From Ascaris suum (Eukaryota > Nematoda > Chromadorea > Rhabditida > Ascarididae), in assembly GCA_013433145.1 (NCBI GenBank), contig CM024185.1, forward strand, positions 930,001-994,000: a stretch of 64,000 bases of DNA, given 5' to 3'. Positions 50,784 through 64,000 of this stretch are shown in pieces. Each line of letters opens with the position of its first letter. Positions within the stretch are counted from its first letter, which is position 1. Both the position numbers and the translations under genes were made by a program. The notes below the pieces were generated by a model, which worked only from the letters and a program-made list of their open reading frames with translations, ran no database searches and was not told the DNA's origin.

Positions 50784-52415
50784 ACATGAGCTTGAAACTT
50801 TGCAAGGTAGGTGCTTTATGATGTAACATTATTTAACATTCGTTTATTTACCGTTTTATGTCGAACTTGCTCATGTTTAAAATTTTCCTTTTTTCCGTTA
50901 CAACGTTTGTCTCATTGTATAAATATTCGATAAAAAAGTATGGGAACTTCGGTATGAGATTTCAACGTTGTTTCGGCGAATTCATCATTGTAACTCAGAG
51001 GTTAAGTGTGCTTCTATTATGAGCGTCTGCTAATGTACGGTAGGTAAATATACTAGCATCGGTACGGTAATTAACGGATGTGATACTGCAGTAGTCGACA
51101 TCGTGAGAACGCGTAAATTTTTCGGGTTAATAAACCGGAATAGTGACCGCAATGGTTGTGGACAATTGTATTGATGTCTATGTGGTCCACTCGGCCCCCG
51201 AACGGCAGCTGCGTTCCATACATACAAACACAAACAGGCACACTATGAATGAGCCTATCCAAGAGATGATTACCATGCATTCTGCCCCTTACTGTACAAA
51301 CCCCCTTTTTACACTCTCGTCTTGCCATTCGGTCGGTATGAAAAAGCATTATCGCTTATTTGATCTTGTTCGATGTTGATTGATTGCGTCGAATCGTTTT
51401 TACTTCGTTTTTGATACAACAAATTTCAATGATATGTGCAAACAACACGTATTCTTTAATCTTTACTTTTAGAAATATTTGACCGTTGATTCGTTGTTTT
51501 TTTTTAAATCTAGGAATAATGCTATATTCGTCAATTATTTCTGCGTGAAAATTTCGTCAAAAAATTTATAAATAAAGCGAATTTTTAATTGCTTCTAAAA
51601 TTTTTAATGATATATTTGATATTCTTTTCTTATGTGATTCATTTGTAAATGGAAAAAAAAATTTTCAAAATTTTTCATTTATCAAAAATTTGAATAAATT
51701 GATTACTTAAGGGAAGAAATAATTTTTTAAAAAACACGTGACTAATTACTTTTTTTATTATTTAGTTAGTTACTTTATTTTAATTAAAGCCTAATATAGT
51801 TTCATCTGCTCTATGCTATCAAAAAAAAAAAACCGAAAAGCGACGTTTGGCAATGTTTCAAATGTGTTTGTCTCCCGCCATCAAATAAAAAAAAAATTCA
51901 CATCTTTCATCTCGTCCATCTTCATAGTGCGTAAGCTTGCTCAATTTATTATCACCACTTTTTTTTTTTGCTCTGAAAAAAATTCTTTTTTCTTGAATGG
52001 ATGAAATTTTTTTCTCAAAAACATTTTTTTCATAGTTTTTTGACAATATAAAATTAATTTTTTTTTCTTCGCTGAAAATTTTATTGCTGAATTATTTCAA
52101 ATCTGCGATAAAAATATCGCACAATGAAAGAGTTGAATGATATCGAATTGTTAGACGTTTCAATTCCACCAAAAAAAAAAAAACTTTATTATTCTTTATT
52201 TATAAAAGTTTTAAAAATATTTTCTACCATTTATTTATTTCCATTCTTCTTAATTTTTCTGCATTACCCTTTCAATTTATTAACTAGTAATCTCTATAAT
52301 TAATTTTGTATTTCCAAAGATGGTGCTAATTTTATCACCTAATTAGTCATTAATTATTGCTAATCGATGAAGTATTCCTTTTCATAATGCTCTCATAAAA
52401 TGAGCGCCAATGTTT

Positions 52416-52484
52416 GTGCAATCTGCCGAATCTACACAGTCTGCGCGGTCCGTGCGATCTGTGCAGTCTGTGCAGTCTGCGCTC
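52416..52484. repeat. 10-bp GC-rich tandem repeat
   Basis: Six or seven diverged copies of a unit near GTGCAGTCTG (for example GTGCGATCTG, GTGCAGTCTG twice, CACAGTCTGC) in otherwise AT-rich DNA. Confidence 0.8.
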
Positions 52485-52732
52485 GTAAGTGCTCTGTGTT
52501 TTCTTGATACATTTCCGCCACCTGTATTATACGAGTACTTCAAAATTTTCTGATATCACCATTCATTTATGTGGATTTCTTTGTTAGCAACAACTCTAGA
52601 TTACCTTCATGCATACAACATCCATCCTTTTTTTTCTTTCAAAACACATTCGGAAAGATCCATGGTTTTTTTTTTGAAGCGCATTACACACAGGCGCAAA
52701 AAAAAAACGCTGTCGTTTTCTTCCTTTCCCAG

Positions 52733-52831
52733 GCCGTTGCTATGCCGTTCGACAGACATAATTTGCATATTGGCGGGATCTCTCGTAGTATCTCGCTTGA
52801 CGCTTATATTGTGCACCTATACGCGGCATAG
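52733..52831 (+). CDS. candidate terminal exon, unknown
   Basis: After a strong acceptor (ttcctttcccag) the frame reads AVAMPFDRHNLHIGGISRSI and ends at TAG 52829-52831. Composition looks coding. No partner exon was found and no family recognised. Confidence 0.18.
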   Translation, partial: AVAMPFDRHNLHIGGISRSISLDAYIVHLYAA

Positions 52832-55205
52832 CATGAATGGGACGGATCTCAGCGGGGCGTAGTTTATGGCGTATAGCATGGAATTTTTTTTTTGGAATGA
52901 TCAAACTTTATTTCTTTGCACGATTAGTTGTTATATCCAAGTTGAGCAACGGGAGGGTTGCGGATGGTCTCTTGATGCAGTGATCCTCGAATTTTCTTTC
53001 ATATGAGATATATATTGCAAGGTATGCACGTTCGAGAACATTCCTTGTTGCACTAAAATTCCCATCGACCTAAATTTTCCCTCTCTTTCTCTACTCACCT
53101 TCGCTTCCAGCTCACTCTTAAGCATTGCATTAAATGCTAGCTTATCAGGCACACAGCTACAGCTATGTGATTTAAAGCGATTTTTTGATTGAAACATCGT
53201 ACGCATTCCTTTTTCGCGCCTTTCTTATCTTTTTCCTTTCGATAGTCTTATTGCTGCTTCAACGATGGTCTTCATATTTCGATGGCGCGTTAAATGCACT
53301 TATTTTCGCTCGATTCCACAACGGTGTTGATTATAATAGCAATAACACTAACATGAAAATGCAAAGTCCTACCTGAACCTGAAGGATATACCTATTCAAA
53401 GATATAAAGCATTTGAATATCTGCCTTTTTGGAGTTATTATATATGCGCATCGCATTAGATTGGAGAATGCTTGAAAGCGGAAAATTTGTCGAGGAACGT
53501 ACTTGCGATGCGATTGACATGATATGTGTGTTTTTTCCGGCGCTTTTTCCATACAGTTGTAGAGCAGGTTTTTTGTTTGCATCTTAACGTGCACAAAACA
53601 CCATCACCATAGTTTGCATAATTTTATGCGGTTTCATTCGCCCTCACCTTTAATATTTCGAGTTACCTCACCTCTATTATTTCGAGCTAACGAAACTGAT
53701 GACGCTATCTCACTACCCGGTTTTGCCTCTGATTCTGATGACTTTAAGTGTATATTTGTTTTGCTGAAAAATATTCGGCATATTTTCGATGATGGCATAG
53801 AGCGACTATGTAGCTCGTTGATCGGTTAACAACCGAATAGTTTAGCTTGTTTTCATGGTGCAAAAATTTGTTTTTTCAAAGCGTTTTTGCATTGCCTCGT
53901 CGAATAGAACCTATACATCCCATAACAAGGACTGCAATCTTAGCCGGCTGTAAAATATCTAGCCAGCCGGTTGCAAGCAGAATTGCCGGCTTGTGCTAAC
54001 ACTGTTTTAAATTTTTGAGGAACTTATAAATTGATGAATGATAGCTGATAATAGAATAGCATTCTGTGCACACATATGTAAATTTGTGCCAACTTAATTA
54101 GTGCTCATTGTTCTTCGATGAAGTTGTCGACAGGTATATTGGCAAAGGTAAGGTCACCTAGCTGGCGAGAGTGAAATAAAGTGAAGAGTGGCAGAGTTGA
54201 CACAGGCGAAAGTGTGGCCGTTACGACAGTTGCTCGCTGTGTGTGTCTGTGTGTATGTGTGTGTTGCCGTGCAGCCGTTCAACATTACAAACGGTGCGTC
54301 GTCTCTGGACGTCTTTTGAATAAATACGAGAGAGAGAGAATTGTGCTGCTGAGGGCAGCCGACTAGCGAGATAGACACCCGACTGATTGAGAGGGGACTA
54401 CTCGATGAATATAACACCTTTCAATTTGCCTTCATATACAGGTGTATAAATCAGGTATATTCTGCACCTATATAGTATAGTAAAAACGTGGTATTCGATC
54501 AGCGATTTCTGTACCGTATCGGAAACGTTTCCGCTAGATTTCAGGTGGATAATCAATATTTGACTTCATTATTGAATAGCTTCTCTATATATCATTTTTA
54601 TATTCTCAGTTAATCGGCATACTCCGGTGTAAAATAGCCATGGTATAATAAACTTGAATTGAAAAGGAAAGAGAACGATGATGAAAAAGAAATGAAATAA
54701 CGAGCATTGAAAGAGTGCTTTTGATAGTGGCAAAAGGATGCAGTACAATGAACATGATTGATAACTGACTTGAGGTGTTGCGTTGCTGCACTTAACATTC
54801 ATCCGCTCTGATGTTCCCCTCTAACATACTAATCAAACTCACTAAATCGGACAATTTTCGCTCATATTTTCTTTCATGAATCGGAACTAACGCTTTCTTA
54901 AAGGGGCAACCAGCCAAAAACCTGAAAAGGGTGGTCGAGAGGTGGGGGAGGGGGGAGGGGTGGGGGTGAGGCGGAAGTGGCTAGAGATCACAAAGAGAAT
55001 GAGAGATTTGAGAGCATAGTGGATTTTTCTTTGAAGTCCATACTGTTTGTTGCTCCTATATACCATCGAAATTCCCCCCCCCCCCCCCCAAAAAAAATAA
55101 TGGGCTATTGCTAGTTATAATAGATTTTCTCGCGTAATGGCTGTAAATGTATTCTAACATTGATTACTGTTATGTAGATTTGTGTATATATTTATGCATA
55201 TCTGG

Positions 55206-55206
<1 letters not shown>

Positions 55207-55275
<69 letters not shown>
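55207..55275. repeat. (TA)n microsatellite
   Basis: About 69 bases of pure TA. Confidence 0.97.
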
Positions 55276-55278
<3 letters not shown>

Positions 55279-56319
55279 GGCTGAACTGGAAAAGGTTTTT
55301 CATAGATGTCAACACTAACTTCAAATTCCACGATTCTGAGGCTTAAGCAACTTTAAAACATACATGTATGTTTGTATCGGTCTCTTTATCGAGCAGTTCA
55401 ACTCGTCAACCACAAAAGTTATGGCGATGAGATCAGTGAGTAAATTCCATTGCAAAATAGAATCCTCGAGTGAGAAATATAGGTGATTTCTTAGTCTAAA
55501 TGGATATACTGATGTCTGAAGCTTAGAGGCCGCCCCAACTGTCTGGTTTATGGCCGATGAGTTGAGGTGCCTGCGAGTCATTCTCTTTCTTAACTGAGTG
55601 GCTGAAGAGCCGAAGACAGGAACTCTTGCAGCTATCAAATTAGCATTTGCCAGTTTAATTTAATTCAATTTTTAAATAAAATGAACCATATTTCCCCTCA
55701 AATTTCATAAGTTTTTCCTCTGAATCTACCATCCTCTGTAGAGAAAGGATTACTTCTTTTCACCCTCATTGGAAATCTTAAATGCAGTAATCCATAGAGT
55801 ATTTCATCAGATATGATTCAATACTTGCAGAAATTATATTCCACAGCACTGTATAGATATTTTTCAGTGTATTGCACAGTGAAAACGAAAAAAGAAAATA
55901 CTGCGAAAAGTTCATTTCTGAGAAAACAAATAAATCAAATTTGCTCTGCTAACTAATTTTAAAGTGAACGAATTTTTCAACCGAGAAAAGTTACCCTTGA
56001 AAAAAAAATTTTTCATGTTTTTTTATTAAAAATTCCTATAAAAGATTTTTTTTCTCAAGAAGAAACGTTTACGTCACATATTGACATAGCACCATTCTAA
56101 TCAACGAAGAAATTTCGTTGTGTTTGATCGTCGCTTTAGTTAAATGATACTTAAAAACTGTCTAACATTGATAAATAAAAATTGCTTCGCCATCGCTTTA
56201 ATGCACCCTAAAATCAATTTTTACTTCGAGATTTGTGCAGTCGATTGATTTCATAGGAATGACTCATAAGTCTGATATGAACTGCATATAGTGCTCATTG
56301 ATTGATTGTTATGCTGTTG

Positions 56320-56535
<216 letters not shown>

Positions 56536-59500
56536 TTGTCATTCTTATAAAATATAAAATTCATCAGTAACTATTAAAATTTGATGTTCTTGCTTGTACA
56601 AAATTTATAGTCGTGGTACTTTATAATTTTTACTCGTTTACCTGTAAATCGTCGTTCATTCATTGTCTTCAAAAATTCGTAAAACATTTTTGCTAAGGTG
56701 ATGCCGAATATATAGTATGATTCCTTTCCTCACAGCAATGGCTGAAAGCTCTAGCTCACAAATCTTTTCCTATCGATGCATTTTACCAATAATTCATTGC
56801 TATAATAGTAGCGTTGCCTAGAGAGATATACGACCACATATGCAAATTATGGATTTTTACGCTTCAACACATCATCTCTATCATTTCTGCCATCATTGAC
56901 GAAATAAAAATGTGATCGTTTAATTTCCGGTATTCGGTTAAACATTCGCATACAAGTATTTCCGGTACTTCCGGCAAATATTCGCACTTCTGATATTAAA
57001 TATAATATCTATGAATTTGAGGAATCTTTAGTGCTGACACGTCACGTGACCAAATGATTTAAGATGATCATCGAATAAGCGAATAGATGAAGTTCAATTG
57101 TTCATCTATGTTTGTTTATGGAATGGCGTTGTTTAATATATGGGAATTGCTCGTTAATGATAACGATTGGAATGAGTCCATGATATCAAATATCAGTAAA
57201 AATTAGCAAAAATCAGCTTTGAGAAACACACTGAAAGTTCGAATTTTTTTTTAAAAATTTATTCTCGTCAATAACATTCGTTTTGCATTAATTTGCATCT
57301 TTGCAATTGTAATTATATCAGAATCATTGCGTTGAAAAATGTTTGTATGATGATAAGATTTGAATCCGATTGTTAAGGTGAAAACAAATTACTCGAAGCT
57401 TTAATTTAATCGATTTTTTTTTTTTGGAATTAATTATATCTAATTGTATAAATTGAGTGCTTCGTATCTGTTGAAAATTTTTATTAATAATTATTGCATT
57501 TTATTTCCTAAATTATATTCACTATAAAGCAGCATCTCTCCTAAGAGTTTTTACTGATATGTTTGTATCATTTGAGCGACGGATGATTTGAAGTTTTTGA
57601 AGCGTAATTAGAAGGAAACAATGATAAACATTGAGAAATATGATGAGTTGCCTCTTAATTCCGATCATATGTTTCTCACTCTTAGATATAATATTATCTT
57701 TTTTTTTCAATTCATTTTCAAAAAAAAAATGCTTTCGTTGAAACTACAGCAAAGCGGTCTATCCTTTAGTGTTATTAACGATGTGATTGATGCAAATGCA
57801 TATTTAAATCGCTCTTACAAACTTCTCGTTACTTGCATTACTTGCATAAATGGGTAACTATGATTATTTGGGAAGGAAACTTTTTTTTTAAATAATACGC
57901 TTTACGAAAGGAAATTTTGCATTTAAAAAATTTCTTATGAAAATATCACATCGATATGTATTTGAGCATGTGAATACTTGTATAAATATCTGGTTGATGG
58001 ATTCAAATTGGGAAGTATGGTAGCTGGTAGCAGTCTTTTCGGCGCCAGGAAGCCTCGGCGCCCCCAATTTAGCGACAAGAGCAGTTTGGCGCGATCATTT
58101 TGATGTATTAACGCTCGTATATATCATCGCAAATATAACTTAATGAAGTCATTAGTAACGTGTGAAATATGATAGCATTGCATGTGTAAAACAATTCAAA
58201 GTAATATTCGATAGTAATCCGAAAGAAATAAAGAAGCTGTTCTTTATTTGTTCATCAACTTTATTTTCCTCGTAAATATTACAGATATTCTCAATTTCGA
58301 CTCTTTCATTCTTTCGTTTTTGTTTTCAAAATTCATTTCTTGATAGACGAAGAAAAATTACGCCAATTTCAATTATCCCTCCAAATAGGACACCTTATTT
58401 CCTCGTATATATTCATTCATTAGAAGATACTTCATTGAAAAAATTATCTATATGATTCAACTTACATTTTGATTAACATTATTGCATCCATCTAAATGCT
58501 AATTGTTACTTCTTTTTTTTTAAATGTATATAAAAAATGTTTTAGCGAAATATCGATAAAATAGAGAAAATAATTTTTAATGATAAATCGATTTTCGATT
58601 ATCATTTCCCGATTGAAAAAAATATCGATGTTTGAAGAGTTGAGATAAGCTTAGCTATTCTATCGCATATCAATGCAATATACAACGCAATGTCAATATA
58701 CATAAAGGCGACTAAATGAAAGATTTCCGGCACTAAATTATTCTAATGCCGAAAGATTTCGGGTGCAAAATCGATTTCATTGAAACGTCCTTGAATGGTT
58801 AGAGTTAATACCTCAAATTTATTAGGCATAATTTCCACTTTGAGGCGTTCCGTATCGTTTCGCCCCTCCTTTTGCATCCCCTCCCTCTTCCCCTATGCAA
58901 ATTTTTCCACTTGCTTCAATGTCCTGGACGTAAAAATTTTTAAAATGCGAAAATTTCTACTCACCCACCCTTCCACCCCTCTCCCTCGTCCCTCCCCCCA
59001 TCCCACGATCGAAAGCAGCTTCGTTTACCTTAGAAATGAGCTCACAATGACGGTGTGCATGTTGATTAGCATATTTCACTGCGAAAATTTGCTTCATTTA
59101 ATCATTAATAGACATCTTATCGTTACGTTGATAATGTCAGCAAACATCAAGTGGGGAAAAAAATTTGCGTAAAAAGACGGCGAGTTAAAAGAGAAAATCC
59201 ACAAACTGCTAAATGTTTGTAGTATTAGTACGCGTATTGATGCTGTAAAATTTCTCGATAGCGCATTAGAACTATTGACAACTCTAGTAAGCTATTACAG
59301 AGGTAAAATGAGTCAAGTCAGATGAGTAGCATGCATTGAAGAAAAATAAAAAATAAAATAAATTTGGCTTTGTACTATAAAATTTTATATTCGATAATTT
59401 ATAAATTTCCAATTTTGAATTGCCGCCATAAATTCTCTCCCCCCCCCCAAAAAAAAATTCTTATTACGGAAATTTTTGATTTAAAAAAAATTGATAGAAA

Positions 59501-61545
59501 TGAATTATTGATGCTTGAAAATTTTTTGATTATGGAGAAAAATTTAACGAAATTTACGAATAGATATGTTAATATATAATTTTTCTATTTTTTTTAAAAT
59601 TTCATAAAATTTTTTATTGCTTTAATAATTTTTTTTTACATTGAGAAATTTTTCATTTAGATATTTAGTTGAAAATTTCGATTTTTTTTTCAAATGAGAA
59701 AATTTTATGAAATTATTAATTTCGAATGAATTTTTGAAATGAATTTTTTTTTTCGTTGGTTGATTGATTTATTGCATTTAGTAAATTATCGTCGAAGTGC
59801 TTTTTGAATAATTTCCTTTATTACAATGGGAGTATTTTTCTCGAAAAAGAAACGACATTGAAAGATATAATTTCGCAAATTCTGATCTGAGAACTTTTTT
59901 TTTTCAAATTAAAGATTTTTACCGACATAAAACTCACTTCACAAAGACATCAAAAAAAAAGAAGAAAAAAAAAAGAAAAATTTTGCGCTCCCGATTGCCA
60001 TCGTAAAGTAATTCATCAGAGGACGAAATCTCAAGCAATTAAATGATTCAATGCCGACTTTTACAGCATTATATTTTTAAATTTTTTTTTTTTTTCTAAT
60101 GGGAATGATTGTGGTATAGAGATGAAAATTTTTCTTTTCATTGCCGTTCAACGAGAAATCAGCAATAAAAATATTGCGCTAAAAATGAAACAAGTTTTGC
60201 GTGCAGTAAATAGTTATCTTTGCAGCTGTTTTTTTTTTGTTTGCAAGAAGAAATTTGAAAATTTTGGAGAAATTTTTGAAGATTTAAGAGAAAATTACGA
60301 TACTATGAGTTAAAAGTTTTGAGCCGGTTTATATCCGGCAAGTTTAGACTGTAAATTAGAGCGCAACAAGTAGGCGAGCAACTTGTTCAAGTTCGAGCCA
60401 GCCGGGTGGATTCCATAGTCGGCTATGCTGCTGACCACTGTGTTGGTACTTTTAGTTGCTTGACTATTCTAAGCATTAAAGAAGCAACGAGTGTTAGGAT
60501 TATTACCTTGGATTTATCGATCACAGTACAACCGATTATCATCCATCTTCGTCATTGCAATTTTCAATATGCAACAATGAAAAAAAATTCATCGAACAAA
60601 ACATTCGAATCGCTGAAATCACTTCACGAATTAAATCGTTGTAGGCAAGTTTTTTTTTCTCATTTTACGTGTAAAATAATCCTATGTAATAATCAAAAAT
60701 TATTTAATACTTAAATATAAGCAAATGACATTTTTTTTAAAAAAGGAATTTAAATCTGTTCAATGTTATTTTAATGTTAAGGTTAACAAAGAAGTGCTAA
60801 CGTTAGAGATACTTTTCGAACTATGCTCGAAATTATGAAAGTTTTTATCGATGTTTGGAAATATTGCATATTTATTTTCAATTGAATAATAAAATATTGC
60901 ACTCGTATTTTTTATTTTTTTTTTTTTGAAAAATTTTCCAATCAGTGTTCAAAAAAAAAAAAAATTCGTTAATTCCACGTGCAACTGAAATTTTTTGATG
61001 ATCATGTTGTAGATCGAACTTTTGTCAATTTTCATAGAGTATTTGCAATTGTGTGAAATTTGTACACAGTAGGTGCGCTTGATTTGCACATAGCAGCAAT
61101 TTGATTGATTTATTATGTCATTGTTGACAGTCACTCAATTGGTAGGCACAATGTATACGGAAGGCAACCAACCAACCGGTTGACTGGATATGAACGCCAT
61201 TTGCAACTACTACACCTTTCAACACCCATTAGTGCATACACATATACACACCTGTGCTACCTTTCTCTCCATCTTCCTCTCTCTTCTCTCCCTCTCTCTC
61301 TCTCACTCTTTTCTCCAATCTATACGATAACACATTAAAGTCGTTATTGCAGCGTCCACGTAATCACGATGTATGTCGAAGTGGCGCGCATTCACTTATA
61401 AAAGAAGTGCAAATTCATAATTAGATACCGTGTTGCGTTAGAGCGATGCGAGTGCGCAAAAAAGTGGAACGCTTACCTCTACAAAATATCACATGAGGAT
61501 CCTCGTTTTGCATTTTATTTCAATCAAGAAAATAGAAGCCGTGCA

Positions 61546-61664
61546 CACGCGGACCACACAATTTCTACGCTCACGCAGACTACACAATTTCTATGCCACG
61601 CAGATTGTACAATTTCTGCGCGCACGCAGACTATACAATTTCTATGCGCACACAGACTATACAG
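61546..61664. repeat. 25-27 bp minisatellite
   Basis: About 4.6 diverged copies of a unit resembling CACGCAGACTATACAATTTC plus TATGCG. Copies begin at about 61546, 61572, 61597, 61623 and 61649. The array is GC-richer than its flanks. Confidence 0.9.
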
Positions 61665-62410
61665 TTCGGAATGATATTATCAGATGAGGGATAGCGATGT
61701 GATGTCTCATTTGACGAACTAATATGACAGCTGTAAAGGAAATAAGATATTTCGCACAGAAATTTGCATAATATCCTGGAATGATTGTTCTTTTATGCTT
61801 CCATTTCCGGTGCAATCGCTCAAGATTTTGTTAACAAATTTTAATGTTAACAGGACTTTTCCCGGAATTGTTTCATTCACCGAAAATTTGCATATTTTTC
61901 CTCAATTATTCTCTTACACCCACTTTGATTCCACAGTCAATAATTTCCTTCTTTTTGCGTTGAATATTTAGTGTAATAATCACTGATTTTCATCCATCCA
62001 TTTATATATGCATACATTTGTCTGTCTATCCGCTTTTTTTATATGCGGAATTAACATACAGCAAATCGAATTTCTCTTATTTCCTTGACAACGAAATTTA
62101 CATATTCAATAAGATTTAATCCAATGATCGCTGATTGTTTCATTTATTCCCACAGTTATGTATATTTTCATGTCTCGGGATATTGAAATGAACAAATAAT
62201 TAAATAAATAAATAAACACAAATTTTTTGCAACGTATCGTTTGATCAGCCGTCCATTTAGTTGACTTATCGTTATTAACGATTCCATACTCATTCCACCA
62301 ATATGAAACATTTCTTATCGAAATGATTCACTCGTTTTTATGCAAATTTAGAATTAAAACTGCAAAAAAAAGCAAATTTTTCAATAAATCTAACTATATA
62401 AATTTTTATA

Positions 62411-62411
<1 letters not shown>

Positions 62412-62502
<91 letters not shown>
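62412..62502. repeat. (TA)n microsatellite
   Basis: About 90 bases of TA. Confidence 0.97.
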
Positions 62503-62504
<2 letters not shown>

Positions 62505-62819
62505 CAATGAATTTTTCTCTTAGGATTTTATATGTTTATTTTCCAAAATTATTTTCCTCATTACATAATCGCTCTTTCTATGAATCCGAAGAAAATTTCG
62601 CACATTTGCAAATCGAATAACCATTATAATATCTCCTCTATCCGACATTTGGGATGTTCCCTTTTTTTTATTCAAATTTCGGATGCTAAATAAAATCGCA
62701 CAAATTAAAAAAAAATGCCTTTTCTACAATCTTTGAAGCTGAAGAATTCATCTCAATTTTTCTTGAAAGTTGAAAGATTTAATGCGTTCAATTTATCGCT
62801 TTAAATTCAAATATGAAGC

Positions 62820-62940
62820 TGTGTTATATTTGATTGCTCCAATTGTGCTATATTCTATTATTGATCGAGTTGTGTTATATTCGATCGAGACCAAGTTGTG
62901 TTATATTCGATTCATTGACAATGCCGTGCTAGATTCGACA
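62820..62940. repeat. degenerate TGTGTTATATTCGAT repeat
   Basis: Copies at about 62820, 62845, 62872, 62898 and 62926, the last strongly diverged; spacing is 25 to 28 bases. Just upstream of the candidate exon at 63063. Confidence 0.75.
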
Positions 62941-63062
62941 TTTGCATCCTTTACACTAAACATGCACATTCATAATTCGTTATCCTTCGTATGTCGATGT
63001 TGCATCGTTCATCATTTCTTTGCCGACTATGAAAACGTTTTTTTTTTTTTCATTTCTTATAG

Positions 63063-63145
63063 ATGAATAGAGAAGAAATGATCGATGCACAGAGACGATT
63101 AATGTCTTCGGCAGCTTCTTCGAATGATGACGTCACTTCTAATAG
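63063..63145 (+). CDS. candidate exon of an unknown plus-strand gene running off the right side
   Basis: An acceptor (ttcttatag) is followed directly by NREEMIDAQRRLMSSAASS, then NDDVTSNR and an AATAG|gtatgc donor: 83 bases, hydrophilic, helix-forming composition unlike the surrounding AT-rich DNA. It begins with ATG, so it could be a first coding exon after a spliced leader, or an internal exon. No family recognised. Confidence 0.35.
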
Positions 63146-64000
63146 GTATGCATATACCTTTTATTCTCAAAATCGATATGTTAATTTTTCCACCTTAGAT
63201 TTGAAAATGAAATTAAAACTTTATAAAGAATTCTCATATTTCCGCATTCAATGCCTTTTCCAATTCCATTTTATTTTTTTCTCGGTAAAAGTACTTTATA
63301 TCGGCCATTAATCTAACAAATGTAATAAATATATTTATTTATTAATTTCAATTTCTGCCTTTATCTATAGTCTCATTCGCAAATTTGCATTATTACTATA
63401 CAATGAGTTCATTAGTATGCGATGCTAATCCTAGTGAGATTGAAAGGGGAGAAGATGGAAGGGGACGGATATAGAGAGCAGAGAATTTGGGATAAGTGAA
63501 AGGCAAAGAATAGAGGTAATTTTTTTATCATTCGAGGAGTAATAACTCATACTTTAGCTATATATATTGCGGCATATTTTTTGTCGTCGAGTTGCATCAG
63601 TTGAATCTGCTTATTTCCTATTCCGATACGATTATATATTTATGGCCAATCTCAAACTTATTCTCGAATATGTAATAAGACGTTCAAAATTGTTTCAAAT
63701 TGAGAAATATTGCATCAACTTTTCCTGCGATTCTCTTTAAATCCCTTTTTATTCGTGTTTTTCATCGATGCATCACATTTTCAGAAGGTACTCTACTTTT
63801 TATGTTTTCATAGTGACCCGATTAACCTGAAATCAGTTCGCTTTAGAATAAATTTTGGCCGAATTTTTTTCGAGTAAATTGGTGTGTAAGAGTTTTTCCA
63901 CAATCGGAGGTGTCGACTCCAGTCCATGAATGTTTTCGGGTACACTGGCCGATTGCAGTGGAAATTCCAGCGTTGTTGGAATCATAGATGAAACCCCTTA
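63146..64000. other. right end of window, no recognised gene
   Basis: AT-rich DNA. The last 120 bases are GC-richer (a clavate stretch beginning ACAATCGGAGGTGTCGACTC) and could be exonic, but no frame is convincing. Confidence 0.3.

Larger units (their letters stand above)
61665..63062. other. AT-rich stretch with (TA)n and a degenerate tandem repeat
   Basis: Holds (TA)n at about 62412-62502 and, at 62820-62940, five diverged copies of TGTGTTATATTCGAT spaced irregularly. No gene recognised. Confidence 0.5.

Overview
The window is AT-rich eukaryotic DNA (roughly one third G+C by eye) from an animal, most likely a nematode or close relative. The genes are split into small exons with tttcag-type acceptors. 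One complete gene encodes an intraflagellar-transport protein. The kinase gene resembles, from memory, the Caenorhabditis VRK-1 sequence more than the vertebrate ones. Two genes have a splice-acceptor-like AG only 5 to 11 bases before the first ATG, as spliced-leader trans-splicing would give. The species cannot be named from the sequence alone.

Layout: (1) 371-5680, minus strand: EBP2/EBNA1BP2, a nucleolar ribosome-biogenesis protein; six exons are visible and the C-terminus probably lies beyond the left edge. (2) 5692-10745: intergenic DNA with an RFX-type X-box at 9949-9962. (3) 10784-21431, plus strand: IFT56 (TTC26/DYF-13), 14 exons, essentially complete. (4) 22660-23765, plus strand: a decayed non-LTR retrotransposon with endonuclease and early reverse-transcriptase segments. 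(5) 25116-35627, plus strand: a VRK-family (casein-kinase-1 group) protein kinase. Its catalytic residues are intact, but exon 3 is one base out of phase. A basic tail follows, then a block of hydrophobic exons (33984-35627) that splices on in phase and would anchor the kinase in a membrane. (6) 35.6-64 kb: mostly gene-poor AT-rich DNA with long (TA)n tracts, C-homopolymers, minisatellites and a few coding-looking fragments that I could not name.

The three named genes are unrelated housekeeping or ciliary functions and do not form a pathway. EBP2 and IFT56 are divergently transcribed across about 5 kb. The most interesting points are the membrane-anchored VRK architecture, the apparent one-base break in that kinase, a possible in-frame alternative acceptor in IFT56, and a strong excess of the octamer ATTTGCAT in non-coding DNA. 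I see no clear new multi-gene system.
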